Positions 25,840 to 34,005 of a DNA stretch of 64,000 bases are shown one piece after another. The notes under the pieces were generated by a model, which was given only the letters and a program-made list of their open reading frames with translations, was not told where the DNA came from and did no database searches. The position numbers and the translations under genes are program-made. This DNA comes from Arenicella xantha (GTDB lineage Bacteria > Pseudomonadota > Gammaproteobacteria > Arenicellales > Arenicellaceae), in assembly GCF_003315245.1 (NCBI RefSeq), contig NZ_QNRT01000001.1:68963-132962 (forward strand), read 5' to 3'. The stretch's first letter is position 1, and every line of letters starts with the position of its first letter.

Positions 25840-27636
25840 TCAATCTAAATCATTCTTCGCGGCTAACAAGTAAACCAATGGCGCATTCCAATTAATGGCG
25901 ATCTCATTGGTTGAATAGCTGCACACTGTGTCAGCATAATTAGTCGCGGGTTGATCGCCAGGATACGGGCATTTATCTTGCCGGCCGGTGTGCGGTCCGC
26001 CGGCTAAAAACCCAGGCACTGGCACCGGAGTAGCATCGGCAACAGATGGCCGATGATGAATGTTAAGCGGCGTAAGGTCGCCATAGCCGGTCACAAATGA
26101 ATAACCAGTGGCGTTGCGTCCTAACACGTAGTCGAGCGTGCTAAAAGCGGCGTCTCGATACTTCGTGTCACCGGTAAGACGATAGGCCTGCAACAATAAG
26201 AACCCATTATTCAAAATATTCGAATTACTGCCCCATTCAAAATCTGACGCTTCGGCGGCAACCGCATAAGCCGACTCGGTAAACACTTTTACTTGAGTAT
26301 CTGCAGCTGCAATTAACTTGCCGCTAAGCTCGGCGTACGATTGATCTGACAACAGTTCTTCAGCCCCGTTAATCAACGACGCATAGGCTAGCACAGCAAC
26401 GCGCGGCCAAGACAAGTCTCCGGACGGCACCACATCATGCTTCAAAAATTCACCAAAATAACGTCGATCTTTAGTCAGCAAAAATAACTCTACCGCCGCC
26501 CAAGCAAATTCATCACTGGCATCTTTATCGCCGTATTCGCCAGTTTTGATATCGTCGGGCTGCTGGTACAAAGCTGTTGGATTGTCCGACGCCCACTGGA
26601 AAGCCCGAATAGCATTGTCTTTATAGCGCGCTGACAGGCCAGGGAATTGTGTCTCAAACCCCCGCATGATACGGCTCGCAACGGCCATTACCGCTGCATA
26701 ATCAAGTGCAGCGGTGACCGACTTGCCGATAATGTAACGGTCGCCGTGTTCATCGCTGGGCTGCACATCCATCGCCGAGAATCGTTTAAGAGTTAGCTTG
26801 TGATACACACCACCATCCAAATCTTGCATCGACTCCATCCAATCGAGATTCCACTTAATCTCATCGATAATATCCGGAACTTGATTTGCGGATTCTGGAA
26901 TATCCAGCACCACCGTTTGATAAAAATCCGCGAAATGCTCGTAAGCCGTCAGCAAGGTGTAAGTCGATATGCCTGAGTTAACAATGTACTTTCCGTAATC
27001 GCCAGCGTCATACCAGCCTTTAGGTGACGATAAGATGGTGCCTGCCGGACGTGCCTTAGTGGCCGCCGACTCATGCACAATAACGGCCGTATCAGGATGT
27101 CCCGCCGCACGCGCATGTTGCCCTGCATACTGTGCTTCAATTGGCATGCCAGAACGATTCAAGTAGTAGGACTTCAGCGCGCCTTTGTGAACACCGCCGA
27201 GTACCGTATCACCAATCTCAAACGGGTATGAATCTCCAACCCCAGCTACCCGAACTAGATAACTCCCTGCTTCGCGAAACCCAGAAAAATTTGCTTGTTG
27301 CACGGTTTCATTAGAGAACTCCCAAAACAATGGCGCACTCAAGTCGCCGGAGAATACCGTCACGCCATCAGTCACACGCACGACATCGAATTTACTTGCC
27401 GCACTGGCGACGTCATCAACCGGCACAATCGCCACTTTGCGTGCAGCAACCGAATAACCGATTTGGTTTACTTTTATTGGCGCACTTGGAGCCGCCGCAG
27501 CTGGCTGTATAGCTAGACTGTCTTGCGACTCTCGATTGAGACCAGACTGTGAACCGCAAGCAGTCAACACGATTCCAGTCGCGACCACTGCGCTCCAACG
27601 AGTTCGATGCACGAGTGTTCGAAGGTTATATTTCAT
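25840..27636 (-). CDS. Glycoside hydrolase family 9 lipoprotein (endoglucanase type)
   Basis: 598 residues. The signal peptide ends in a lipobox (GIVLTAC, Cys at residue 27), so the enzyme is anchored to a membrane. An N-terminal Ig-like domain (PIKVNQIGYSVAARKVAIV) precedes the (alpha/alpha)6 catalytic domain. The GH9 motifs are all visible: GWYDAGDYGKYIVNSG with the catalytic base Asp, NIHHRPS, and STNEIAINWNAPLVYLLA with the acid Glu. It should hydrolyse beta-1,4-glucans or related oligosaccharides at the cell surface. No other polysaccharide-degradation gene is adjacent; the next gene on the strand is a small esterase. Confidence 0.93.
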   Translation of the reverse strand: MKYNLRTLVHRTRWSAVVATGIVLTACGSQSGLNRESQDSLAIQPAAAAPSAPIKVNQIGYSVAARKVAIVPVDDVASAASKFDVVRVTDGVTVFSGDLSAPLFWEFSNETVQQANFSGFREAGSYLVRVAGVGDSYPFEIGDTVLGGVHKGALKSYYLNRSGMPIEAQYAGQHARAAGHPDTAVIVHESAATKARPAGTILSSPKGWYDAGDYGKYIVNSGISTYTLLTAYEHFADFYQTVVLDIPESANQVPDIIDEIKWNLDWMESMQDLDGGVYHKLTLKRFSAMDVQPSDEHGDRYIIGKSVTAALDYAAVMAVASRIMRGFETQFPGLSARYKDNAIRAFQWASDNPTALYQQPDDIKTGEYGDKDASDEFAWAAVELFLLTKDRRYFGEFLKHDVVPSGDLSWPRVAVLAYASLINGAEELLSDQSYAELSGKLIAAADTQVKVFTESAYAVAAEASDFEWGSNSNILNNGFLLLQAYRLTGDTKYRDAAFSTLDYVLGRNATGYSFVTGYGDLTPLNIHHRPSVADATPVPVPGFLAGGPHTGRQDKCPYPGDQPATNYADTVCSYSTNEIAINWNAPLVYLLAAKNDLD

Positions 27637-27678
27637 TATTATTCCTCGATGATGGGTTACTCTCCTCCCCGTTTCACT

Positions 27679-28491
27679 CTACCTTGAATCAGCGTCGCTG
27701 AGAACCCCATTTATCCAACGCCCGATATCTTTTATTTGCGGCATGATTACGTTGTGCTCCATTGGGTATACCTGCCAATTAACCGCATACCCCAGCTCTT
27801 TCAGATGCCCAACGCTGGTCTCGCCAAGCGATACCGGCACCACTGGATCGAAACTACCATGGCTGGCAAATATCGGCGTGGTTAAGTTGACAGCCGAATG
27901 CGCTTGCTTGCTTTGTTCGGCAAACGGCAGATACGTTGACAGCGCCAAAATACCGCCTAGCTTATGCTGACTACGCAAGCCAGTAAAATACGCCACGGCA
28001 CCACCTTGGCTAAAGCCAGCAATAATTATGTGGTGACTTGGTATACCGTCGTCAATTTGCGATTGAATCAAGGCTTCTAGCAAGGTTTGCGATTCCGCCA
28101 TACCTTCAGCATCTTGCTTGTCTTTAATGTCGACACCTTTGATGTCGTACCAGCCCGGCATCCGCATACCACCATTGATGGTAATCGGCCGATCTGGCGC
28201 TTGCGGAAAAATAAATCGTATGGCTCGGTCTGTGCGCAAGCTTAGTTCAGGCACGATGGGCGGAAAATCATCAGCGGTAGCGCCTAATCCATGCAGCCAG
28301 ATTACCGCGAATTCGACCTTGCCTTCGCCATGTACGAGTTCAATAGAGTTTGTTTGAAGGGACATAGTAGATAGTTTTTTATTTGAAGAGGGAGTAGCAC
28401 TGAAAGCCTGCGTTGCTAACAGCGCGAAGAATAAACTGATCACGGTAGTCATCAACGTGAAGCGCGCCAGACGCGACCAAGTGTGAGGCAT
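27679..28491 (-). CDS. Exported carboxylesterase (phospholipase/carboxylesterase family)
   Basis: 270 residues from the ATG at 28491, preferred because AGGCGG lies 7 nt upstream; a GTG at 28521 would add ten residues. An N-terminal hydrophobic segment (TTVISLFFALLATQAFSA) acts as signal peptide or anchor. The catalytic core is typical: IWLHGLGATADDF, nucleophile elbow AGFSQGGAVAYF, then FASHGSFDPVVPVSLG with the Asp and YPMEHNVI with the His. Family members cleave short acyl esters. It lies 42 bp before the GH9 gene in the same direction and could remove esters from a shared substrate, but that is inference. Confidence 0.88.
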   Translation of the reverse strand: MPHTWSRLARFTLMTTVISLFFALLATQAFSATPSSNKKLSTMSLQTNSIELVHGEGKVEFAVIWLHGLGATADDFPPIVPELSLRTDRAIRFIFPQAPDRPITINGGMRMPGWYDIKGVDIKDKQDAEGMAESQTLLEALIQSQIDDGIPSHHIIIAGFSQGGAVAYFTGLRSQHKLGGILALSTYLPFAEQSKQAHSAVNLTTPIFASHGSFDPVVPVSLGETSVGHLKELGYAVNWQVYPMEHNVIMPQIKDIGRWINGVLSDADSR

Positions 28492-28542
28492 AACCAAGCC
28501 GCCTAGTTTATGTGCTGCCACGGAAACCCACCGAGAGTGCGA

Positions 28543-29871
28543 TTATTCAGCCGCACCTGAGATTTCACGAGCCAGCAATATCGCAGCTAATTTAGCCCGC
28601 TCGAGCAAGCTTTGTAATGAAGATTGCTCACGCGATGAATGGGCACCGGTGCCGTCAACACCTAAACTATCAACGGTCGGCAACCCGACATTTTGCGCAA
28701 TGGAACCATCAGTCCCACCACCAGAGTAACGCGTGCCGACAATCGGTGCACCAACCAGACTGGATATTCCCATGGCATCTGCGATCAGTTTGTCCACTTG
28801 GTCATCTTGCGCCTTAACCGGCCGATGTAGCACTGACCATGATTCAATTGTCGGGAGGTTGGGAAAGCGTTCATTTTGCACGCTCGCCGTTGCGGTAATG
28901 CGGTTAATCTCAGCGACTAAGCGCTCGCCCTCACTTTGTGAAGGGAATCGCAAATCGATATACGCATCGGCGCAACCGGCTACGGTATTACGTTTTTCAC
29001 CGCCTCGCATGACACCGGCGTTCACCGTGACGTTGCTTGAGTAGTCGGTCAAGGCTTCGATATCGATAATTTTATGGGCCAATTCCAAATTGGCCGAAAC
29101 GCCATCGGCATGTGCTCCACCAGCATGAGACTCACGCCCAATAACTTTCAGTCTAACTTGACCAAGCCCCTTGCGCGCCCGGGTAAATTGATTCGCGCTG
29201 GTGCCTTCGAACACCATACCGACATCATGTTGTTGAGCTAAGGCCTCAATCAATTCACGCGACCCAAGTGAACCAATTTCTTCATCACTATTTAGCAATA
29301 CAGTCAGGTTTGCATGATCGAGCAGCCCTTGCTCTGACAACGCCCGCAAAGCTGTCAACATAACGACAATCCCGCCTTTCATATCGGCGACACCGGGACC
29401 ATGCAACGTGCCGTCAGGGTCTACTTGTAATGTCTGAAACTCGTCTTCATTTGAAAATACCGTATCCATATGCCCGTTAAGCAATATTTGACGACCGCCG
29501 GTAGCCCGTAGCTTAGCCACTAAGTGCGGCGCAATCTCAACATTACCTGCATCGCAACTCAGGGTTGCAATGGGGTCAGAATCAACAGTCTCCGTAGTAA
29601 AACCAAGACGGCTCAATTCCGCCGCTAGGATTTCTCGATATTGGTTTAAGCCAACAATATTATCGGTGCCAGTATTAAGCTCGACATGCGCTTTAAGTTC
29701 AGCCAACATATTCGCCTGCTGACCATCAATCCATTCCACCATTGCCTGCTCGTTGGTGCTTAATACGGTCTTATTGGGCGTCACATCACCACTAGAGTCA
29801 TCCGCCATTGCTGGATTAAAAAATGTCGATGCTGCAAACACCAAGCCTGCAATTGCTAGTCTGTGGCGCAT
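28543..29871 (-). CDS. Exported M20-family metallopeptidase (CPG2-like)
   Basis: 442 residues with a signal peptide (residues 1-23, cleaving after NPAMA). The metal ligands of the M20 family are present: LLNGHMDTVFSNED, GPGVADMKGGIVVM, NSDEEIGSLGSRELI and a late GAHSSREQ. A dimerisation (lid) domain is inserted between them. The architecture is that of carboxypeptidase G2-type Zn2-dependent hydrolases, which cleave C-terminal amino acids or N-acyl groups. It should act in the periplasm. The gene begins 3 bp after the RND transporter gene ends, so the two form an operon, and it precedes the esterase gene by 51 bp. Confidence 0.92.
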   Translation of the reverse strand: MRHRLAIAGLVFAASTFFNPAMADDSSGDVTPNKTVLSTNEQAMVEWIDGQQANMLAELKAHVELNTGTDNIVGLNQYREILAAELSRLGFTTETVDSDPIATLSCDAGNVEIAPHLVAKLRATGGRQILLNGHMDTVFSNEDEFQTLQVDPDGTLHGPGVADMKGGIVVMLTALRALSEQGLLDHANLTVLLNSDEEIGSLGSRELIEALAQQHDVGMVFEGTSANQFTRARKGLGQVRLKVIGRESHAGGAHADGVSANLELAHKIIDIEALTDYSSNVTVNAGVMRGGEKRNTVAGCADAYIDLRFPSQSEGERLVAEINRITATASVQNERFPNLPTIESWSVLHRPVKAQDDQVDKLIADAMGISSLVGAPIVGTRYSGGGTDGSIAQNVGLPTVDSLGVDGTGAHSSREQSSLQSLLERAKLAAILLAREISGAAE

Positions 29872-29874
29872 TAT

Positions 29875-32397
29875 TTATTGATCTCCAATAGGTTGAAACT
29901 TAGCCACCAACATTGGCAACATTACCAAATTTGCAATCAACGCGGTGACCATTGCGATTGCTGTCAACACACCAAAATACATCGTTGGTACAAAGTTTGA
30001 GAACACCATAATGAGAAATCCCGCGGTAATCACAATCGTGGTATAGAACATGGCCTGACCAACGTTATTAGTCGCTGAGTCGATCGCCATCGCATTGTTG
30101 GCACGAACCGCCATTTCGTCACGATAGCGCGACACGAAATGGATCGAATTATCGACCGCTATCCCCACACTAATCGCGGCAATAGTAATTGTCATCAAGT
30201 CCAGTGGAATCGAAAATATACCCATAATTCCGAGTACCACTGCGGCCGAAAACACATTCGGCACAATGCTAATAAGCGCTAATTTAAAACTGCGGAATAA
30301 CACAATAAACATCAAGAAGATCACAACAAACACAGTCCCTAACGTGAGGATTTGCGAGTTAAACAATGAGTTCAACATATTGTTGTATAACACTAACATG
30401 CCTGAAATATTAACCTGCTCGTCAGCCAGCCCGTGTTCTTCCACCAACATACTACGTATGTCTTGAATGAGTTGGTTTCGATCTAAGCCCTTAAATGTCT
30501 CAAAAACACGAATATTAATATGCGCTTGATTACCATCTTCAGACAGGTACGGGTCAATTAGCGTTTTCTTGTTATCGTCTGACAACACGGTCATCATGAA
30601 CGACAAATCGATATTGTCCATCGGGCCTTGATCTCGCAGCCCTTCAAATACGCTCATACTTGTCGCCAAACTCATCACTTTTCCGGTCGATGGAATCGCG
30701 TCCAAAGAGTTTTGAATCGCCTTCAAGCGATCCAAGCCTTGCTTATTGAACCAATAGGAAGACAACACTAAATTGCCTGATTCGGTACCAGGTTCATCGT
30801 CAAACTCATCAAAAAAATCATCCTCGTCATCATCAGCTACCGACGCTGCCACCGCCGGAGTCGTAGCCGTTGCCTGAGCAAGGAACTCAGGTGGCGCATC
30901 TAAGATAATATCCAACGGCGTAGTGCCACCAAGCTTGGCATCAATCTCGACCATACCTTGGTAAATTTCAGTCTCCGGCTTGAAGTAATCGATAAAGCGA
31001 TTCTCGACCGTTAAATTGGCAATCCCGTAACCCGCTGCACCTGCGACCAACACGAAAAACAGCGGAACTAACACTGCGCGGGTTTGCAGAGCCTGCGCAC
31101 CATCCAAAATTAGCTTACTAATGGCATCGCGATTCTCCGTCACACTACGTGGTCGCATAAAAACGGCGAGCGCCGGAAACAAGGTAAACGTAGTAACTAC
31201 TGCTACCACAATTCCTAAACACATAATCCAACCGAAATCGATAACTGGTCGGATACCGCTCACGATCAACGACGCAAACGCAACAATGGTAGTCAGTGCG
31301 GTGTAAATACAAGGAATAAACTTAGAGCGTACCGTTTCACTCAACAACGAGCGCTGATCATGATTGGGATGCAACTTTGCCAATTCACGATAGCGCACGA
31401 TTAAGTGGATATTGAGTGACAAGGTAATGATCAACAACAACGAGAGAAAATTAGACGACACCACCGAAATCGGCCAATCAAGCAAGCCCAATAGACACAC
31501 AATGATAAAGCCGGTCGCCGCACAATTGATAAGTGGCATGAAAACCCAGCCAAACTGACGGAACGCAATCGCAAGGATCAACACGATCACTAACAACGCG
31601 GCACCACCAAACGTAGCCACATCGGCATTGATGAAAGCCACCGAGTCAGCCACAATCATTGGCAACCCGCCGAGGAACAATTTCGCCTGCTGATCGTGCT
31701 CCAGCATGATGGCGCGTACTTGCTCGATCAATGCCGCTTGGCGAGCTTGCGCGGCCGCTCCTTTAACCTGATGCTCTTGGGTAACAGCCTTTAGCTCAGC
31801 GCGCAATTCAGGACTCAAAGCGCCCTTAGCTCGCTGCTCTCTAAGGGCATTGCGACGATCAAGTAACGTAAGCACTTCAGCATCGCCACGCAGCGACATT
31901 ACTATCGCGGTAGTAGAAAAATCATCACTGACCAATAAATCACTATATAGGTCACTTTGAGTAAACTCGCGTTTCGCCAGTGCTCGATCCGTACGCTTAT
32001 CCAATAGGGTTTGTGGACTCGTGGCCAACTCAGCCATGGTCACAGGCGGACTTTGCGTGAGTGGCGCGTCGATAATAGAAATGATCGACTTGACCAACTC
32101 CAACTTCAGTAATTTTTCGCGTAACACGCTGAGATCTTGAAGCGTCTCATCAGCAAATAACTCGGTTTCAGGCGAATATGTCAAAATGAGCATCTCGTCG
32201 CCGCTGTATTTGCTAACCACATCGCGAAAATATTTCAGCGACTTATCGTTCTCTAACACCAACGAATCAGAGGATGCATCCAAGCGAAACTGCGTTGCGT
32301 ACGGCGACAATAGTGCCGCGATCAATACGAAGAATAGCAGTACCCATTTGGCGTTCTTGAACACGAGGGTATCGTAAATTGATTCAGACTTAGACAT
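29875..32397 (-). CDS. RND-superfamily MMPL-type transporter
   Basis: 840 residues with about 12 membrane helices arranged as 1+5 and 1+5 and two large periplasmic loops, the plan of MMPL/HAE3-type exporters. The helices around residues 240-390 and 670-830 contain the repeated acidic/hydrophobic pattern (AAISVGIAVDNSIHFVSRYRD) that carries the proton-relay Asp. The loop near residue 520 has a long acidic run (DDDEDDFFDEFDDEP) that is unusual. These transporters move lipids or hydrophobic compounds out of the inner membrane without an adaptor. It is followed directly by the M20 peptidase gene (3-bp gap). Confidence 0.88.
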   Translation of the reverse strand: MSKSESIYDTLVFKNAKWVLLFFVLIAALLSPYATQFRLDASSDSLVLENDKSLKYFRDVVSKYSGDEMLILTYSPETELFADETLQDLSVLREKLLKLELVKSIISIIDAPLTQSPPVTMAELATSPQTLLDKRTDRALAKREFTQSDLYSDLLVSDDFSTTAIVMSLRGDAEVLTLLDRRNALREQRAKGALSPELRAELKAVTQEHQVKGAAAQARQAALIEQVRAIMLEHDQQAKLFLGGLPMIVADSVAFINADVATFGGAALLVIVLILAIAFRQFGWVFMPLINCAATGFIIVCLLGLLDWPISVVSSNFLSLLLIITLSLNIHLIVRYRELAKLHPNHDQRSLLSETVRSKFIPCIYTALTTIVAFASLIVSGIRPVIDFGWIMCLGIVVAVVTTFTLFPALAVFMRPRSVTENRDAISKLILDGAQALQTRAVLVPLFFVLVAGAAGYGIANLTVENRFIDYFKPETEIYQGMVEIDAKLGGTTPLDIILDAPPEFLAQATATTPAVAASVADDDEDDFFDEFDDEPGTESGNLVLSSYWFNKQGLDRLKAIQNSLDAIPSTGKVMSLATSMSVFEGLRDQGPMDNIDLSFMMTVLSDDNKKTLIDPYLSEDGNQAHINIRVFETFKGLDRNQLIQDIRSMLVEEHGLADEQVNISGMLVLYNNMLNSLFNSQILTLGTVFVVIFLMFIVLFRSFKLALISIVPNVFSAAVVLGIMGIFSIPLDLMTITIAAISVGIAVDNSIHFVSRYRDEMAVRANNAMAIDSATNNVGQAMFYTTIVITAGFLIMVFSNFVPTMYFGVLTAIAMVTALIANLVMLPMLVAKFQPIGDQ

Positions 32398-32751
32398 AGA
32401 GTGGTGTGTGATGGGTTAATTAATCTTGGCGAACATCAGTCAAAATTATCAGGTCAATGGTATACCGCGTTGACTACTCAACGTAGCTGATTTGCTTCAA
32501 TCGTTGCCGCGAAAATAGCTTAGTGCTAAATGAAAAAACGAAACATCCGCGCGATAATTGCTTAGACTCTTTTTGACTTAAACGACTTCAGACCTAGACC
32601 ATGGTGATGATGCTTCATACCGAAAGCGTGAGAATAACCAAATACGCTGAGCTTGTCTTCGATTGCAATTCAAAATTGCCCAAAGCGGTCTAATGCACGA
32701 CGAGCGCCCTCCCGATGAGTGGCGCTCGCAGTATTCCTTTCTGTGACTCAA
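32398..32751. other. Intergenic region upstream of the MMPL transporter
   Basis: 354 bp with no credible gene. It must hold the MMPL promoter. A perfect hairpin (CGAGCGCC 32701-32708 / GGCGCTCG 32721-32728, 12-nt loop) lies 24 bp past the YceI stop and may terminate that gene, though there is no T-run. A short sequence gcccaaagcggtc at 32679-32691 resembles parts of the repeats at 36.2 and 37.7 kb. Confidence 0.45.
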
Positions 32752-33390
32752 TTAGTCCTTTGACTTAACAAACTCGCCTTCAATCTCAATGACAACATCA
32801 GCACCGATATTCGGTGCGTAGTTACTAAGTCCCCAGACAGTCCGGTCAATACTTGTCGACGCTGAAAAGCCAACCAACGGCACTTTCATAAAAGGATGAT
32901 TTGGCGTAGCGCCATTGAGCACCGCGTTTAACGTCACAGCATGCGTTTGCCCCATCAAAGTAAGCTCGCCATCAATCGTAAACTGATTGCTGTCTTGCAA
33001 TGCACTCACTTTGGTTGACGCAAAGGTGATCGTTGGATGCTCACCAGACTTAAACCAGTCGGTTGAAAGTTTTTTATTAAAATCTTCTTTTTCTGGAAAA
33101 GGGTAATCCGTGTCCAGCGAATCAACCTGAATCACCACGTTGACAGCACTGTCAGAAAATTTCTCAGTGTTGAGGGTCAAATCGGCATCAAAGTTAGTAA
33201 ACCGCCCGACGTAAGTCGAAAAACCAAGATGACTGACCTTCCACACCACACTGGCGTGAGTCCGATCTAAATCGTAATTTCCGGATGGAATACCTTCGAG
33301 CGGGTTAGCTTGCACGGTCGCCACTGGCAGCAACATAAAGGCTGCAGCAAGGAGTATCATTTTTTTACGTAAGGTCGTTAATATGTTCAT
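32752..33390 (-). CDS. YceI-family periplasmic protein
   Basis: 212 residues with a signal peptide (residues 1-28, cleaving near VQANP). The mature domain follows the YceI lipocalin-like barrel: NYDLDRTHASVVWKVSHLGF at the start, then repeated beta strands (LTLNTEKF, GELTLMGQTHAVTLNAVLN) and GFSASTSIDRTVWGLSNYAP near the end. These proteins bind isoprenoid or polyprenyl lipids in the periplasm and are often induced by stress or alkaline pH. It is monocistronic and forms the last conserved-looking gene before the accessory island to its right. Confidence 0.93.
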   Translation of the reverse strand: MNILTTLRKKMILLAAAFMLLPVATVQANPLEGIPSGNYDLDRTHASVVWKVSHLGFSTYVGRFTNFDADLTLNTEKFSDSAVNVVIQVDSLDTDYPFPEKEDFNKKLSTDWFKSGEHPTITFASTKVSALQDSNQFTIDGELTLMGQTHAVTLNAVLNGATPNHPFMKVPLVGFSASTSIDRTVWGLSNYAPNIGADVVIEIEGEFVKSKD

Positions 33391-33699
33391 AAGCGTTATG
33401 TTTGGTTGGGGTTAAGTTGACGATGACGCTAGTGTACGCACCTAAAGTGAATGCTGAGTCGTGTGTAGTTTAGCCTATACAGTAGTGTACGGGGAAGACG
33501 AACACAATTGCTCACCATCGAACAACTCGCGTCAAACAGTTTCTCAAAACAAACCTGCATACACTTATCTCTAGAAGTCTAGACACACCCTAACAATCAG
33601 CATCCCGATGTTTTATCCAGACCTGATAGTCAGCTAATTGCCCACAACGGTCATTCAAGATTCAAGACGTGACACCTTTTATTGTTGCGGGCTTAGTCT
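33391..33699. other. Non-coding left edge of the accessory island
   Basis: 309 bp between YceI and the small partner gene. I see no gene, terminator with T-run or duplicated att-like sequence here. Base composition begins to turn AT-rich in this stretch. Confidence 0.4.
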
Positions 33700-34005
33700 T
33701 TAATGATCGGCAATATCCTGTTGGTATTTATTGTAATCTTCTAAATATAATCTGGCGGATTCGTCGGTAAAATCGTCTCGCTTACCTTGTAACTCGACAA
33801 GTTTCTCGTAAATGTTTTTATAGACTATCTGGTGCGCACGGTTCTGTAATGCCTCTTCATTGAATTCATCAAAGGTTACGTCTTTAGTCAAGGTTAAATC
33901 TACCAGTCGTAACAGGTGCTCTTTGGTGATTTTCTCCACCGACAAGAAATCATCGTTTTCATCAAGGAAGAAACCCTGATTATTTTCAATTTTTAATAGC
34001 TGCAT
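33700..34005 (-). CDS. Small acidic partner protein of the PHP-ATPase gene, function unknown
   Basis: 101 residues, acidic, no signal peptide or membrane helix, with a helical C-terminal half (VYKNIYEKLVELQGKRDDF, then YLEDYNKYQQDIADH). I do not recognise a family. The ATG at 34005 lies inside the end of the PHP-ATPase gene (20-bp overlap) and has its own ribosome site AAGGA five bases upstream, so its synthesis is coupled to the larger gene. That arrangement suggests a subunit, inhibitor or immunity-type partner of the ATPase. Base use is AT-rich like its partner and unlike the flanking chromosome. Confidence 0.75.
   Translation of the reverse strand: MQLLKIENNQGFFLDENDDFLSVEKITKEHLLRLVDLTLTKDVTFDEFNEEALQNRAHQIVYKNIYEKLVELQGKRDDFTDESARLYLEDYNKYQQDIADH

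Noticed and set aside
33700-34005. Classical toxin-antitoxin reading of the small gene and the PHP-ATPase
   Set aside because: The order and sizes could fit, but neither protein resembles a known toxin or antitoxin family, so I describe it only as a coupled two-gene system.
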